Part shown: piece by piece, positions 34,616 through 45,990 of the stretch
Numbering within the stretch: the first letter of the stretch is position 1
Layout of the letters: every line of letters begins with the position of its first letter
Assembly (NCBI RefSeq): GCF_003369915.1
Contig: NW_022881614.1
Coordinates: forward strand, 10,933,001 to 10,997,000
Reading direction: 5' to 3'
Length of the DNA: 64,000 bases
Origin: Drosophila miranda
Lineage: Eukaryota > Arthropoda > Insecta > Diptera > Drosophilidae
Translations under genes and position numbers: made by a program
The notes under the pieces: generated by a model
What the model was told of the DNA's origin: nothing
Databases searched by the model: none
Seen by the model: only the letters and a program-made list of their open reading frames with translations

Positions 34616-35413
34616 GGAAGAAGTGACATATGATTCAACAGTGAGAGCTCTCTTTAGGCATCTCTGGAACTTTAGGTGTCCGTCCGAGAAATCTTTCACT
34701 GCTTATACCATATGCGTGTGTGTTTGTGCATTGCTAATGTCTTTTTATGTGCGTAAATCTTCAAATAAAGTCGAGAATACCAAAGACCATTGCTCTGGAG
34801 AGCCTTTCTTAATCGGGTCCCGGAAGGCAGTCCAGCCCCCAGTCTCTGACTGATTGCAGTCCATTAACGGAACGGTTCTTCTTCTGTGGCACCGTATAAT
34901 CGCCATGGGGATGTGTCAACAACCTAACGGCTTTCTTCCTCCTCTCTTTTTCTTTTGAAACGACTCAATGGAACGATTTCTGCTTATCAAATTTATATGA
35001 CATTATATATATTAGGAAATTCCAGCCGTCTTTAAATACAATCGCACTCCTACGGGGAGTTGGGGATATTTTCGGGACTGGTCAACTGGCTCACCGCATT
35101 TTGGTTTTATAATTAAATTAAATGAAGTTCACGCAAATTGAATTCGCAAACAGGATCGTGTCCGTCTGGCGCCGAAACATATTAGGATTCGATGTATTTA
35201 TTTTGTTTAATTAGCGATCCGTTGTTAAATATTTGACATGCTATTGTTGCTGTTGACCAGAATTCACCAGCCCAGCCTGGCAATTAAAAGTCCATAAACA
35301 ATTGGAAATTACAATCCGGGCTCGAACTCTGTATATCGGAACAGACTCCATGACGACTCCACAAACTTGACTTTGAAATTTTTGCAATGCCCGGCATTGC
35401 TGTGTTTTGTTTT
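34616..35413. other. ETH 3' region and intergenic DNA
   Basis: A polyadenylation signal AATAAA lies at 34764-34769, about 150 bp past the ETH stop. The rest is AT-rich and without a recognisable gene. Confidence 0.55.
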
Positions 35414-36487
35414 TATACCCGATACTCAAAATGAGTATTGGGGTATATTAGATTTGTGGTGAAAATGGATGTGTGTAACGTCCAGAAGGAATCGTTTCCG
35501 ACCCCATAAAGTATATATATTCTTGATCAGCATCAATAGCCGAGTCGATTGAGCCCTGTCTGTCTGTCTGTCTGTCCGTCTGTCCGTCCGTCCGTCTGTC
35601 CGTCTGTCCGTCCGCTTCAGCGCCTAGTGCTCAAAGACTATAAGAGCTAGAGCAACGATGTTTTGGATCCAGACTTCTGTGATATGTCACTGCTACAAAA
35701 ATATTTCAAAACTTCGCCCCGCCCACTTCCGCCCCCACAAAGAACGAAAATCTGTGGCATCCACATTTTTAAAGATACGATAAAACCAAAAACGCAGAAT
35801 CGTAGAGAATAACCATATCTTTTAGACTGCAGAATCTGAATTGGATCGTATTATTATTATAGCCAGCATCAAGAAAACAATTTCATTTTTGCTCGCCCTG
35901 TCTCTCTCTAACACACACGTAGCATATCCGGCTCTGCTTAGAGTAAAACATTAGCGCCTAGATCTCAGAGACTACAAAAGCTAGAGCAACCAAATTTGGT
36001 ATCCACACTCCTAATATATCGGACCGAGACGAGTTTGTTTCAAAATTTCGCCACACCCCCTTCCGCCCCCGCAAAGGACGAAAATCTGGGGATATTCAAA
36101 AATCTCAGAGACTATTAAGGCTAGAGTAACAAAATTTGGTATCCGCACTCCTGTTAGGTCTCACTTTAAAACGTATATCTCAAAATTTCGCCCCACCCCC
36201 TTTCGCCCACACAAAGAACGAAAATCTGTTCCATCCACAATATTGCACATTCGAGAAAACTAAAAACGCAGAATCATAGATAATGACCATATCTATCAGA
36301 TTGCTGAATCTGGATCAGATCAGATCATTTTTATAGCCAATAGTAACAAATCAATTTGCAGTGGCTACGCAGCGCCCGACGTGACGCTCAGACTGATTTT
36401 CTGTCTCTCTCGCACGCACTCTTTGTCGTGTCGTTTAATATTAGCGGCGTCTGCCGGAGGAGAGCCATACTGACTTAGTATCGGGTA
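35414..36487 (+). mobile_element. DINE-1-like element, 5' main part, interrupted by a LINE
   Basis: A forward DINE with start, microsatellite (35560-35612) and three internal units, which breaks at ATCGGGTA. Its tail (TAACCGTAGAGTTGCGGTG) resumes at 38693 and ends at about 38740. The break separates TA from TA in the sequence normally reading GGGTATAAC. Confidence 0.88.
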
Positions 36488-36555
36488 AGTCTGATGCAAA
36501 AAATTATAGAGGTATAGCAAAGTTATCCGCTATTCCTAAAATGTTTGAGAGGGTT

Positions 36556-37197
36556 TTTTTTATTTATTTATTAAATTAACAAATTATCTGTTAATAATGG
36601 TACTTCGTTACTAAAGGCGGAAAAGGATAAGTTAAAAGTTAGCTAAATTTAAATGATTATAAATATTGCATGCAATTAGTTTAAGAGACAGTTCAGGGGA
36701 TAGGGTTTGACAGAGGGAGTTATAATTATGGCATAAAACCCTAAAAGGTTCATGATCAGCATAATTAGACCTACATATGGGTAGACGGATAGGCCTAAAA
36801 GTACGGGTAGGTCTGGATGGAACGGCCAAGTCAATCTGACCCAAGAGAGTTTGGGAGACAACAGTCCCAAGAAGGAGCTTGTGCACGAACATTACGCCAT
36901 TGCATATTCTGCGATGGTGCAACGACGGCAGGTCAATAAGATTTAGCCTAGACCGGTAGGGTGGCAAGATTCTACCCGAGTCCCAGTTAAAGTTCCGAAG
37001 GGCAAAAATTAAAAATTGCTTTTGTACGGATTCAATAACAGCCTGCTGCTCCTTATTCTGCGGGCTCCACACACAAGAACAATACTCCAATATAGGACGT
37101 ACTAACGAGATGTACAGTTGTTTCGTAACGTACGGGTCGTCAAACTCCTTGGACCAACGCTTGATGAACGCTAAAACACCCTTAGCTTTATTTAACT
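36556..37197 (-). mobile_element. Minus-strand CR1/jockey-like LINE 3' fragment, nested
   Basis: Nearly identical to 43893-44535, including the TAAA-type 3' tail (TTTATTTATTTATT on the plus strand) and the C-terminal RT extension (KRWSKEFDDPYVTKQLY...CRSNYADHEPFRVLC). It is 5'-truncated at a TTTATTTA and sits inside the RT of the plus-strand LINE. This makes three levels of nesting: LINE in LINE in DINE. Confidence 0.85.
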
Positions 37198-38509
37198 CCG
37201 CACTTGCAACATCTCTGCAAGTCACTTATATCTCCAACTCAGCATGGATTTATAAGGCGGCGATCAACCACCACGAACTTGTTAGAGTTTACCTCTTTCA
37301 TTATTAAAGGCTTTCAAGGTAACTTACAGACGGATGTTATTTACACCGACTTTAGTAAAGCATTCGACTCTGTAAACCATTCCCTTTTAGCGCATAAACT
37401 TGACCTTTTAGGGTTTCCGCCCAACCTCCTGAGATGGATTTCTAGCTATCTTTGTTCTAGGTCTCAAAGAGTCCTCTTCAAAAACTCCCTCTCTTTCCCA
37501 GTAAAGGTTTCTTCGGGAGTACCACAAGGCAGCCATCTAGGCCCCTTACTCTTCACACTCTTTATTAATGACTTACCTTCAGTATTAACATACTCTCGAG
37601 TACAAGGACATTTCATTTCATTCTCGCTTGCAATCCGATCTCAATAACTTTCAGTCATGGTGTTGTGCAAACTTGTTACACCTTAATGCCTCGAAATGCA
37701 AAGTTATGACATTTCATCGTTCTAGCCCTTTGTTGGCTCCTTACACCCTATTTGGTGGTTCTCTTGAGAGAATTACCCTGGTGGATGATCTGGGTGTTAT
37801 GTTAGACCCCAAGTTAAAGTTTTCCGAACACATTTCTACCATGGTAAATAAGGCCATGAGCGTGCTTGGGTTTATAAAGAGGTGGTCAAAGGAATTTGAC
37901 GACCCCTATATAACAAAGACTCTCTATACCTCGCTTGTTCGTCCGATCTTAGAATACGGCTCCTGTGTATGGTGCCCTCAGTACAAAGTACACCAGGACC
38001 GTATAGAATCAGTACAGAAAAACTTTTTACTCTTTGCTCTGCGGGGCCTTAACTGGGTGTAAGACTCCCATCTTACTCTAGTAGACTACTATTAGTAAAC
38101 CTCCCATCCTTAGTTAACCGTAGAAAAATGCTTGGTGTGATATTTATGCACAACTTGATCAGGGGTGACATAGACAGCCCTGATCTGTTGAGCCGCATAA
38201 ACTTCACGATTCCTATTAGACTGACTAGAAATTTTATACCGTTGTTCCTTCCACTTTGTAGATCGAATTATTCCTTGCATAAACCGTTTAGGGTCTTATG
38301 CTCGGATTATAATTCCCTCTACCATATTATATCCACCACTAATTATCTTCCTCTTATTAAATTATTAATCCTTACACACCTTTCTATTAATTAGTAACTG
38401 TAGTGGTATTTGTACTTTGATTGCATGCTTAGTTTCTTAGTAAGTTTAGTACTAATTTTCCTCGAATGTTAGTCTAATAGCTATCTTTCTTGCATGTTCG
38501 CGTTTGGTT

Positions 38510-38692
38510 CGGCTACGCACCGCGCGTCATGCGGCAGCGCCCCTCGGTCGGTTGGGCGGGAGGAGGGCTGCGTTTTGCCTGGGATCCGCGCGTAACAGCC
38601 TTCTGCTGGTGTCACACGGGCCAATTGACGGTGCAGTAACTGCATCGCCTCTTGAAAGATGCAGTCATTGCATGTCAACGTCCACACTAAAA
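38510..38692. other. GC-rich segment of unknown origin
   Basis: This differs sharply in composition from the AT-rich LINE 3' region before it. It contains CGCGCGTCATGCGG and a GTAACTGCATC / GATGCAGTCATTGCATG near-inverted pair. It could be the LINE 3' UTR or an unrelated fragment. Confidence 0.4.
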
Positions 38693-38740
38693 TAACCGTA
38701 GAGTTGCGGTGTCCGCAGCAACTCACAACGTTCCCCCTCG
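38693..38740 (+). mobile_element. DINE tail resuming after the LINE
   Basis: TAACCGTAGAGTTGCGGTG, then CCGCAGCAACTCACAACG, continues the element broken at 36487. It is followed directly by another DINE. Confidence 0.85.
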
Positions 38741-38747
38741 TTTTTTT

Positions 38748-40350
38748 TATACCCGATACTCAAAATGAGTATTGGGGGATATTAGATTTGTGGTAAAAGT
38801 GGATGTGTGTAACGTCCAGAAGGAATCGTTTCCGACCCCATAAAGTATATATATTCTTGATCAGCATCAATAGCCGAGTCGATTGAGCCATGTCTGTCTG
38901 TCCGTCTGTCCGTCTGTCCGTCTGTCCGTCTGTCCGTCCGTCCGTCTGTCCGTCTGTCCGTCCGTCCGTCTGTCCGTCCCCTTCAGCGCCTAGTGCTCAA
39001 AGACTATAAGAGCTGGAGCAACGATGTTTTCGATCCAGACTTCTGTGATATGTCACTGCCACAAAAATATTTCAAAACTTCGTCCCGCCCACTTCCGCCC
39101 CCACAAAGGACGAAAATCTGTGGCATCCACAATTTTAAAGATATGAGAAAACCAAAAACGTAGAATTGTAGAGAATGACCATATCTTTAAGACTGCGGAA
39201 TCTGAATTGGATCGTATTATTATTATAGCCGGCCTCAAGAAAACAATTTCATTTTTTCTCGCCGTGTCTCTCTCTAACACACACGTAGCATAGGCGGCTT
39301 TGCTTAGAGTAAAATATTAGCGCCTAGATCTCAGAGACTACAAAAGCTAGAGCAACCAAATTTGGTATCCACACTCCTAATATATCGGACCGAGACGAGT
39401 TTGTTTCAAAATTTCGCCACACCCCCTTCCGCCCCCGCAAAGGACGAAAATCTGGGGATATTCAAAAAAACCTCAGAGACTATTAAGGCTAGAGTAACCA
39501 AATTTGGTATCCGCACTCCTGTTAGATCTTACTATAAAACGTGTATCTCCAAATTTCGCCCCACCCCTTCCGCCCACACAAAGGACGAAAATCTGTTCCA
39601 TCCACAATATTGCACATTCGAGAAAACTAAAAACGCAGAATCATAGATAATGACCATATCTATCAGATTGCTGAATCTGGATCAGATCAGATCATTTTTA
39701 TAGCCAATAGTAACAAATCAATTTGCAGTGGCTACGCAGCGCCCGACGTGACGCTCAGACTGATTTTCTGTCTCTCTCGCACGCACTCTTTGTCGTGTCG
39801 TTTAATATTAGCGGCGTCTGCCGGAGGAGAGTTATACTGACTTAGTATCGGGTATAACCGTAGAGTTGCGGTGTCCGCAACTTGTTTGTTGTTTGTTGAA
39901 ATTGTTTTCTTGATGCTGGCTATAATAATAATAATCCAATTCAGATTCCGCAGTCTTAAAGATATGGTCATTCTCTACAATTCTACGTTTTTGGTTTTCT
40001 CATATCTTTAAAATTGTGGATGCCACAGATTTTCGTCCTTTGTGGGGGCGGAAGTGGGCGGGGCGAAGTTTTAAAATATTTTTGTAGCAGTGACATATCA
40101 CAGAAGTCTGGATCCAAAACATCGTTGCTCTAGCTCTTATAGTCTTTGAGCACTAGGTGCTGAAGGGGAGGGACAGACGGACAGACGGACGGACGGACAG
40201 ACAGACAGGGCTCAATCGACTCGGCTATTGATGCTGATCAAGCATATATATACTTTATGGGGTCGGAAACGATTCCTTCTGGACGTTACACACATCCACT
40301 TTTACCACAAATCTAATATACCCCAATTCTCATTTTGAGTATCGAGTATA
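38748..40350. mobile_element. Composite DINE: forward plus reversed (copy B)
   Basis: Forward copy 38748 to about 39881 with a long GTCT/GTCC run (38891-38980), then a reversed copy from about 39899 to 40350. It shares private variants with the 17078-18164 pair. It still has the ~0.5 kb at the forward/reverse junction that copy A lacks. Confidence 0.85.
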
Positions 40351-40355
40351 AAAAG

Positions 40356-40500
40356 GCGAACGGACAGAAAATAAAGCTATATCGACTCGGCTATTGATTC
40401 TGATCAGGAATATATGTATATACTTTATGGGACACATATCAGCATCTACCATAAAACCAATACAATGTATCCCTAAACTCTTCGAGTTTTAGTTTTAAAA
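40356..40500 (-). mobile_element. Older degenerate DINE remnant, copy B
   Basis: Matches 18170-18315 with a few substitutions, for example CTTTATGG against CTTCATGG. Confidence 0.65.
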
Positions 40501-40610
40501 GCAAATGTACATATGTCTGGCAGAATTTGATCAGTTCAACAAAGATCCCTTTGAAAATCGAGATGCTTTGTTTAGACACAACTTTAAGGACTATTTAAAT
40601 ATCCGTTTAT

Positions 40611-41295
40611 TTAGCTTTTGGTAAAGTAGATTATTACATCGGCCCGCGGAATGCCATCGATAAACCAGGTGCTATTTAGATAGTATCGACCATCCGGCAC
40701 AACCGTCTGGATGATATTGTTTATATGCTGAACGGGAAGCTTATCCAAGATAATATCATGCTAGAAACGCGGGAAACCATAAGACACTTTTTGCTTGAGA
40801 ATTTAAGAATTGCACTCACGTGATAGGGGCAGGTGTGGTTGAAATTCGAGAAGTCGGCGAATGTTTGGAAAATCCAGTTGACAATGACGTTGCTGCGATC
40901 GCGTAGGAACTTACAGGCATCGAAGCGGACATCGAAGTTGTACAGGATTCTCTTATTCTCGCGCATCCTTATCTGGAAATTGGTCTGCAAAGATCGAAAG
41001 TTACGTGGCCCGGCTTGTATGAAAAATCCCCCTTACCACGGTGTTAGTAATCGGCAGCTTGTGAAGTTTGGTTTTTCAGCGACATGTACTTATATGTTCG
41101 ATTCACAAATCTCAGATAGCAGTAATCAAAGTCCAAAAATACCCGATCCCGCACCAAGCAGCGAACATTGTTGAACTCAAAGTTTCCGCAGATCTGCTCG
41201 TATACAACTCCTCAGTTCTCATCCTAATATATATTTCGATTCCTTACTGCGATCGGTCCTATGGCAATTAGTATAAAGAAACGCAGGGTATTCAT
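40611..41295 (-). pseudogene. DUF1091 (DM8-type) secreted protein, copy B
   Basis: Read on the minus strand: a short signal-like first exon from the ATG at 41295 (MNTLRFFILIAIGPIA), a tiny intron starting GTAAGG, an exon with CGNFEFNNVRC and DYCYLRFVNRTYKYMSLK, an intron GTAAGG...TTGCAG, then TNFQIRMRENKR, FDACKFL and NFNHTCPYH. A last intron (GTGAGT...TTCTAG) precedes HDIILDKLP to the KS stop. The order and motifs are those of DUF1091 proteins. Between SLK and LHKLPITN the reading frame changes within a run AAAAACCAAA, and a TGA stands near the start of exon 2. The same lesions are in copy A. An unusual splice choice could rescue it, so pseudogene status is likely but not certain. Confidence 0.7.
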
Positions 41296-41773
41296 TCTGG
41301 AACGAAACTGAGAATGAAACTCGAATAAAACAAATATTTTACTATACTACGATTATACTATAATTATAATTAATCGCTCCATTAACGCTCCTAATCAGCC
41401 TACCCAAATATCCATTTCCGAAATGTGGAAGCCCATTAGGTCAGGTTTTATGCTTTATAATAACAATAGCTTCGATCAGTGCAAGACAGTTGATCCACCT
41501 AGTCAGAACAATTAATACAAACCGGATAGTACAAAAAATTTCCCCAAAGATATCCAACGATTTTGGCAACGTTGGAAACAGTTATAATAAGCTAGTCACT
41601 TTCCTATAAGATTGTTGTTTTAAGAAAGGATAGTCCGCGCCACTGTGAAAAACTGCAAGTTCCTGTTCGTTCGAATTTGAAATTCACGTTTAATTTGATT
41701 TTTGTTTCATTCTCCATTATGAACTCGACACGACTCACAGTTCTATTACATAACAACATATTTTAGAACAAAT

Positions 41774-42713
41774 ATGTTTAAATACATAAATTCTCTGTTC
41801 CTGTTGGCCTTGGCCTTCATCGCCTGGAGTGTTTGCTGTTATTTTCATGAAATTGAGGAACAGCTGGGCACCCAGGGATTCGATGTGGAGCTGTACTCAG
41901 GTGAGAAGGAGCGCATCATGAGTACATATCCGTCCGTATATCTATATATATTACATTACAGAACACCCTGGCTTGAAATATAATCAATTGCCTTGCAAAA
42001 ACATCCCGAAAGCTGTTCCACAAACTTTTCCTACCGTTGAAATAATATGCAGCTCTTTCATTGTCTTATGCCTGACATATACCTGGGTCAAGCTTTTGAC
42101 GTTCTTGGTCGAGCGGACAGGTCAGTTTTGGCAGGCCATGAAGCCGGAGAAGGAGGACAGGCAGGTGAAAGAGCAACTGATGGAGCGACTTAACAGCTTG
42201 AAGGCCGAATTTCAGGTGATGAGTGAACTGCTGAAGCAGTACCAGCCCAGTGTTGATTTGGAGCTACAGACCATGAGCGGACTGGAGCTTCAGTCCCACA
42301 GTGGCTGTAGCTCTTTAGAGTTACAGAAATGTGACAGAGGCTGCTCGGAGGTCCACCTACTGCCCAGTAGCAGTTCATGCAGTAATCACTGCAGCAATGA
42401 CGTCCCCATCAACGAACTGTGGAATCAAAAGAATGACGTCTGCTCGATACGTGGTACCCCCAGATTTCCGGACGTACCGGCGGTGGACCAGGCCACGCAG
42501 TCTACTTACATCAATAGCAGCCAGATCCACATCGGTCCAAACATGTTCGATACCAAACCCCTCAACTTGGAGCTAGTACGCCAGACAAGGCTGTACGCGA
42601 GGAAACCGAGTGTATTCCTCCAGGTGTCTGATAATTTCATTGCCGGACCCAGGGACAGGCCCCGGATAGGAGGCAGCAGTTGCACAATTGCCCTGCCACC
42701 GCCAAATATGTGA
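41774..42713 (+). CDS. Two-membrane-segment coiled-coil protein, copy B (unrecognised)
   Basis: Exons 41774-41900 and 41962-42713, with the same 61-bp intron, give 292 residues. It differs from copy A at K35Q and at one S-to-R change in the Cys-rich tail. N-terminal and second hydrophobic segments, the Lys/Glu-rich predicted coiled coil and the C-terminal DRPRIGGSSC region are all kept. Which copy is ancestral cannot be told from coding sequence alone. Copy B adjoins the TYSND1-like gene and copy A adjoins Orc4. Confidence 0.75.
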
Positions 42714-43023
42714 GAATGTGAGAGCATTTGAAAAAGCGGACTAAATTTAAAAATAAAAGAAAAGGTTGGACTTATTTAAAGGTGACGCCCTCAATACAGC
42801 GGCTTTTTTCCCTACCTCATATCTTCCTTTCACGCGTTCACAAACGATTTTGGTTGGGTCAAATAAGATGGCAGTAATGAATCAAGATCCATTGAACTGC
42901 AATATCCGCATAAAACAGCTATCAATTGAAAATTGGAAGTACCAACTGAATTTCGCGAATTCGTCGTTTTTCGCCGTTTGATTTTTGTTGATTTTGAAAA
43001 TTGTCTTCGATAGTGATCTGAGC

Positions 43024-45861
43024 ATGCGGCCGCCGTCGGAAAGAGAATATTTTGAGCGCTTCCTTGTGCTCATTGGGAACTATTTGCGCCATTTGCAGCC
43101 CATTCACACTCTGGACGATGTTTTGGTCATGTGCTCGCCCTTTGGCCTTGAGAACTTCTACAAGACCATCAGCATTGGCAAGGTATCGAATGTGATGGGG
43201 CGCAGCGGTTGCTTGTTTGCCATCTCGAATGCCCTGCCGCTGGGCTGCGAGGGATCGGCCGTGTTTAACAACAAGTTGTATGATATGATTGAGTCGGTGC
43301 AGAATATTTTGGAAATATTTGACAGATTTTCCATTCATTCTAGGCGTCTGATTGGCATTCCAGCGGCAGCAGGAAAACGTCAACCTAACTCTGGCCGCCA
43401 ATTTTGGGTACCTCTTGAGGAATTTTATGGAGCAGCTGGGCATTCCCACGACAACATTCAACTTGGCACGGGAGCCCTCGAGTTTTGCCTGTAAGAAATT
43501 ACATTTAGCTGGCGTTTAGCTTCGGATGTGATAATTGCATATATTTACATTGAAGGGGAGCGCACTATTGTAGTAATTGATTCGTCGGGTCAACAAGGTA
43601 CAGGCACCTTTATTAAGGTCCACAACAAGCACTTCATCTTGACCTGTGCGCACGTTGTGGGACAGGTAAACTCTTGGTTCATAGTCCGCTTATAGATCTG
43701 AAATGCATCTCACTTAGCCCAATGCCAAGGTCCACTGTCGCACAGCCGATCGCGAGTTCCAGTCGGATGTGATCTGGTGCAATCCGGACTCTACTCGTCC
43801 CTACGACCTGGCCCTGCTGACGGCGCCTGACGATGTGCCCGAACGCCATTGCGTGCGCCTGGCGAAGACTCCGGCCACACTCGGCCAGACCGTTTATTTA
43901 TTTATTTATTAAATTAACAAATTATCTGTTAATAATGGTACTTCGTTACTAAAGGCGGAAAAGGATAAGTTAAAAGTTAGCTAAATTTAAATGATTATAA
44001 ATATTGCATGCAATTAGTTTAAGAGACAGTTCAGGGGATAGGGTTTGACAGAGGGAGTTATAATTATGGCATAAAACCCTAAAAGGTTCATGATCAGCAT
44101 AATTAGACCTACATATGGGTAGACGGATAGGCCTAAAAGTACGGGTAGGTCTGGATGGAACGGCCAAGTCAATCTGACCCAAGAGAGTTTGGGAGTCAAC
44201 AGTCCCAAGAAGGAGCTTGTGCACGAACATTACGCCATTGCATATTCTGCGATGGTGCAACGACGGCAGGTCAATAAGATTTAGCCTAGACCGGTAGGGT
44301 GGCAAGATTCTACCCGAGTCCCAGTTAAAGTTCCGAAGGGCAAAAATTAAAAATTGCTTTTGTACGGATTCAATAACAGCCTGCTGCTCCTTATTCTGCG
44401 GGCTCCACACACAAGAACAATACTCCAATATAGGACGTACTAACGAGATGTACAGTTGTTTCGTAACGTACGGGTCGTCAAACTCCTTGGACCAACGCTT
44501 GATGAACGCTAAAACACCCTTAGCTTTATTTACAGTTGCAGCTATATGGGTGTTGAAACACATCTTATGATCAAAAAGGACTCCGAGGTCATTTGAACTC
44601 GAAATTCGCTCAAGGACATGATTTCCTAGAACATATGAGACAAAATGAGGAGCGCGACGGTAAAATGTCATAAGTTTGCATTTGGAAAGGTTCAGAAAAA
44701 GAAGATTAGTTGAACACCACAATAGTAGTTCACTTAGATCAAGTTGAAGGCGTGTGTGAAAATACCAATCAGAGTAAGAAAGACAGATTTTGACATCATC
44801 AGCATACATTAGTGTAGTAGAGTATGTTATAACTTGAGGAAGGTCGTTCACAAATAAAATAAACAGAAGCGGGCCCAGATGACTTCCCTGTGGCACACCT
44901 GAAGTAGCATTAACAGTATTTGACAACACGTTAGAAAACAAAACACGTTGAGTACGGTTAGAGAGATAGGACAAAATCCAATCTAGAAGATTCGTTGGGA
45001 ACCCTAATAAAGAGAGCTTTTGAATAAGCAGAGCATGGTTCACAGAATCGAATGCCTTGCTGAAGTCCGTAAAAACTACATCCGTCTGCAAACCAATTTG
45101 AAAACCACGGTGGATTAGGTTAGAAAACTCAAGAAGGTTAGTCGATGTTGAACGATGTCTGAAAAAACCGTGTTGCGACGGAGATATCAAGCTGCAACAA
45201 AGATGTTGCAGTTGCCGGGTGACCAGGAACTCAAGAAGCTTCGGGATGGCGGAAAGCTTTGCGATACCACGATAGTTTTCAATGTTAGATCTTGAACCTT
45301 TTTTGTGAAGCGGAATGATGTAGGACTCATTCCAAATTACTGGGAGACAAGACTGTTCCAAGGAGAGGTTGAAGAGAAAGGTCAAGGGTTTGCAAAGGGA
45401 CTGGGCACCGTGTTTTAAGATGCAACTTGGTTTTTCAAATTTTCCCTACTATGTGAACTTTAAATTCAAGTACGACTTCAATGCCTCGATATTCCAAGGT
45501 CGGATCATCAATTGTGACAAGGGAGCAATCATGTCCGATGGTAGCGTGCAGGCCGGCCAAAGCGGTGGTCCAATGTTCGACCACAACGGCTACATTCTGG
45601 GTGTTTGCGTCTCGAACATAAAGATGGTCGATGTCATCTATCCGAGCATCAATACAGCCATTCCCATTTGTGATACACGCAACACCCTGCAGCAATTCGC
45701 CCGCACCAACGGTGAGCGCAATGACGAAATAATTAATCAATGAATAATATAATGTATGTATGCCTTTTGCAGATGTGAAGGTCCTCAACAATTTGGTTGC
45801 CAGACAAGAAGTGCATCGGGTGTGGTCTTTGGAAATGCCGCCCATACAAAGCAAACTCTGA
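43024..45861 (+). pseudogene. TYSND1-like peroxisomal processing protease, frameshifted and LINE-interrupted
   Basis: The family is a trypsin-fold peroxisomal protease (human TYSND1; I believe CG3589 in fly) that trims PTS2 leaders and PTS1 enzymes. Exon 1 (43024-43274) has SPFGLENFYKTISIGKVSNV and GCEGSAVFNN. Exon 2 (about 43344-43490) starts RLIGI but resumes family-like sequence (QQENVNLTLAANFGY) in another frame. Exon 3 (43556-43665) has the catalytic His in LTCAHVV. Exon 4 (from 43718) has the Asp in YDLALL, then is split by a LINE at about 43893-45435. It continues with the Ser in AGQSGGP (codon 45561) to 45711. Exon 5 (45773-45861) ends in SKL, a type 1 peroxisome signal. The triad and tail are recognisable, but the gene cannot encode the full protein as it stands. 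Confidence 0.82.
43893..45435 (-). mobile_element. CR1/jockey-like LINE inserted in exon 4 of the protease gene
   Basis: A 5'-truncated non-LTR retrotransposon in antisense to the gene. It has a TAAA-type tail at its 3' end (plus-strand TTTATTTATTTATTT at 43894) and encodes an uninterrupted RT of 471 residues (43970-45385). The RT includes FTDFSKAFDSVNH, GVPQGSHLGPLLF and the catalytic MYADDVK. A few more in-frame residues (ILKHGAQSLCKPL) lie upstream. No endonuclease domain is present. No clear target-site duplication is visible, and the right edge is uncertain by about 10 bp. The clean RT frame points to a recent arrival. Confidence 0.88.
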
Positions 45862-45990
45862 AGGAAGTTCTATTGGAATTATAGATTTCTACTGACACTG
45901 TAATTGATAAAATAATGTGCTATTTTATAAAGTGTGCCGTTTGAAGCGTAAGAATAAATGATACCATAAATAAACGATTAGTTAAAGGGC

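Larger units (their letters stand above)
36488..38692 (+). mobile_element. CR1/jockey-like LINE fragment, itself interrupted
   Basis: RT coding sequence on the plus strand begins in motif 1 (NYRGIAKLSAIPK, about 36495-36545), is cut by a minus-strand LINE, and resumes at 37204 (SLISPTQHGF, YTDFSKAFDSVNH, GVPQGSHLGPLL). The catalytic YADD segment is missing: a deletion with frameshift near 37600 joins LTYSR to the region after it. A stop follows GLNWV near 38060, and the C-terminus (RSNYSLHKPFRVLC) ends near 38396. It is an inactive, 5'-truncated copy inserted in a DINE. The last ~190 bp are GC-rich and unexplained. Confidence 0.8.
38748..42915 (+). repeat. Segmental duplication copy B
   Basis: Same content and orientation as 17078-30993 but without the LTR retrotransposon, so it preserves the empty target site (near 41075-41082). 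Its right end is ATCCGCATAAA, which runs into the 5' region of the TYSND1-like gene. Confidence 0.88.
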
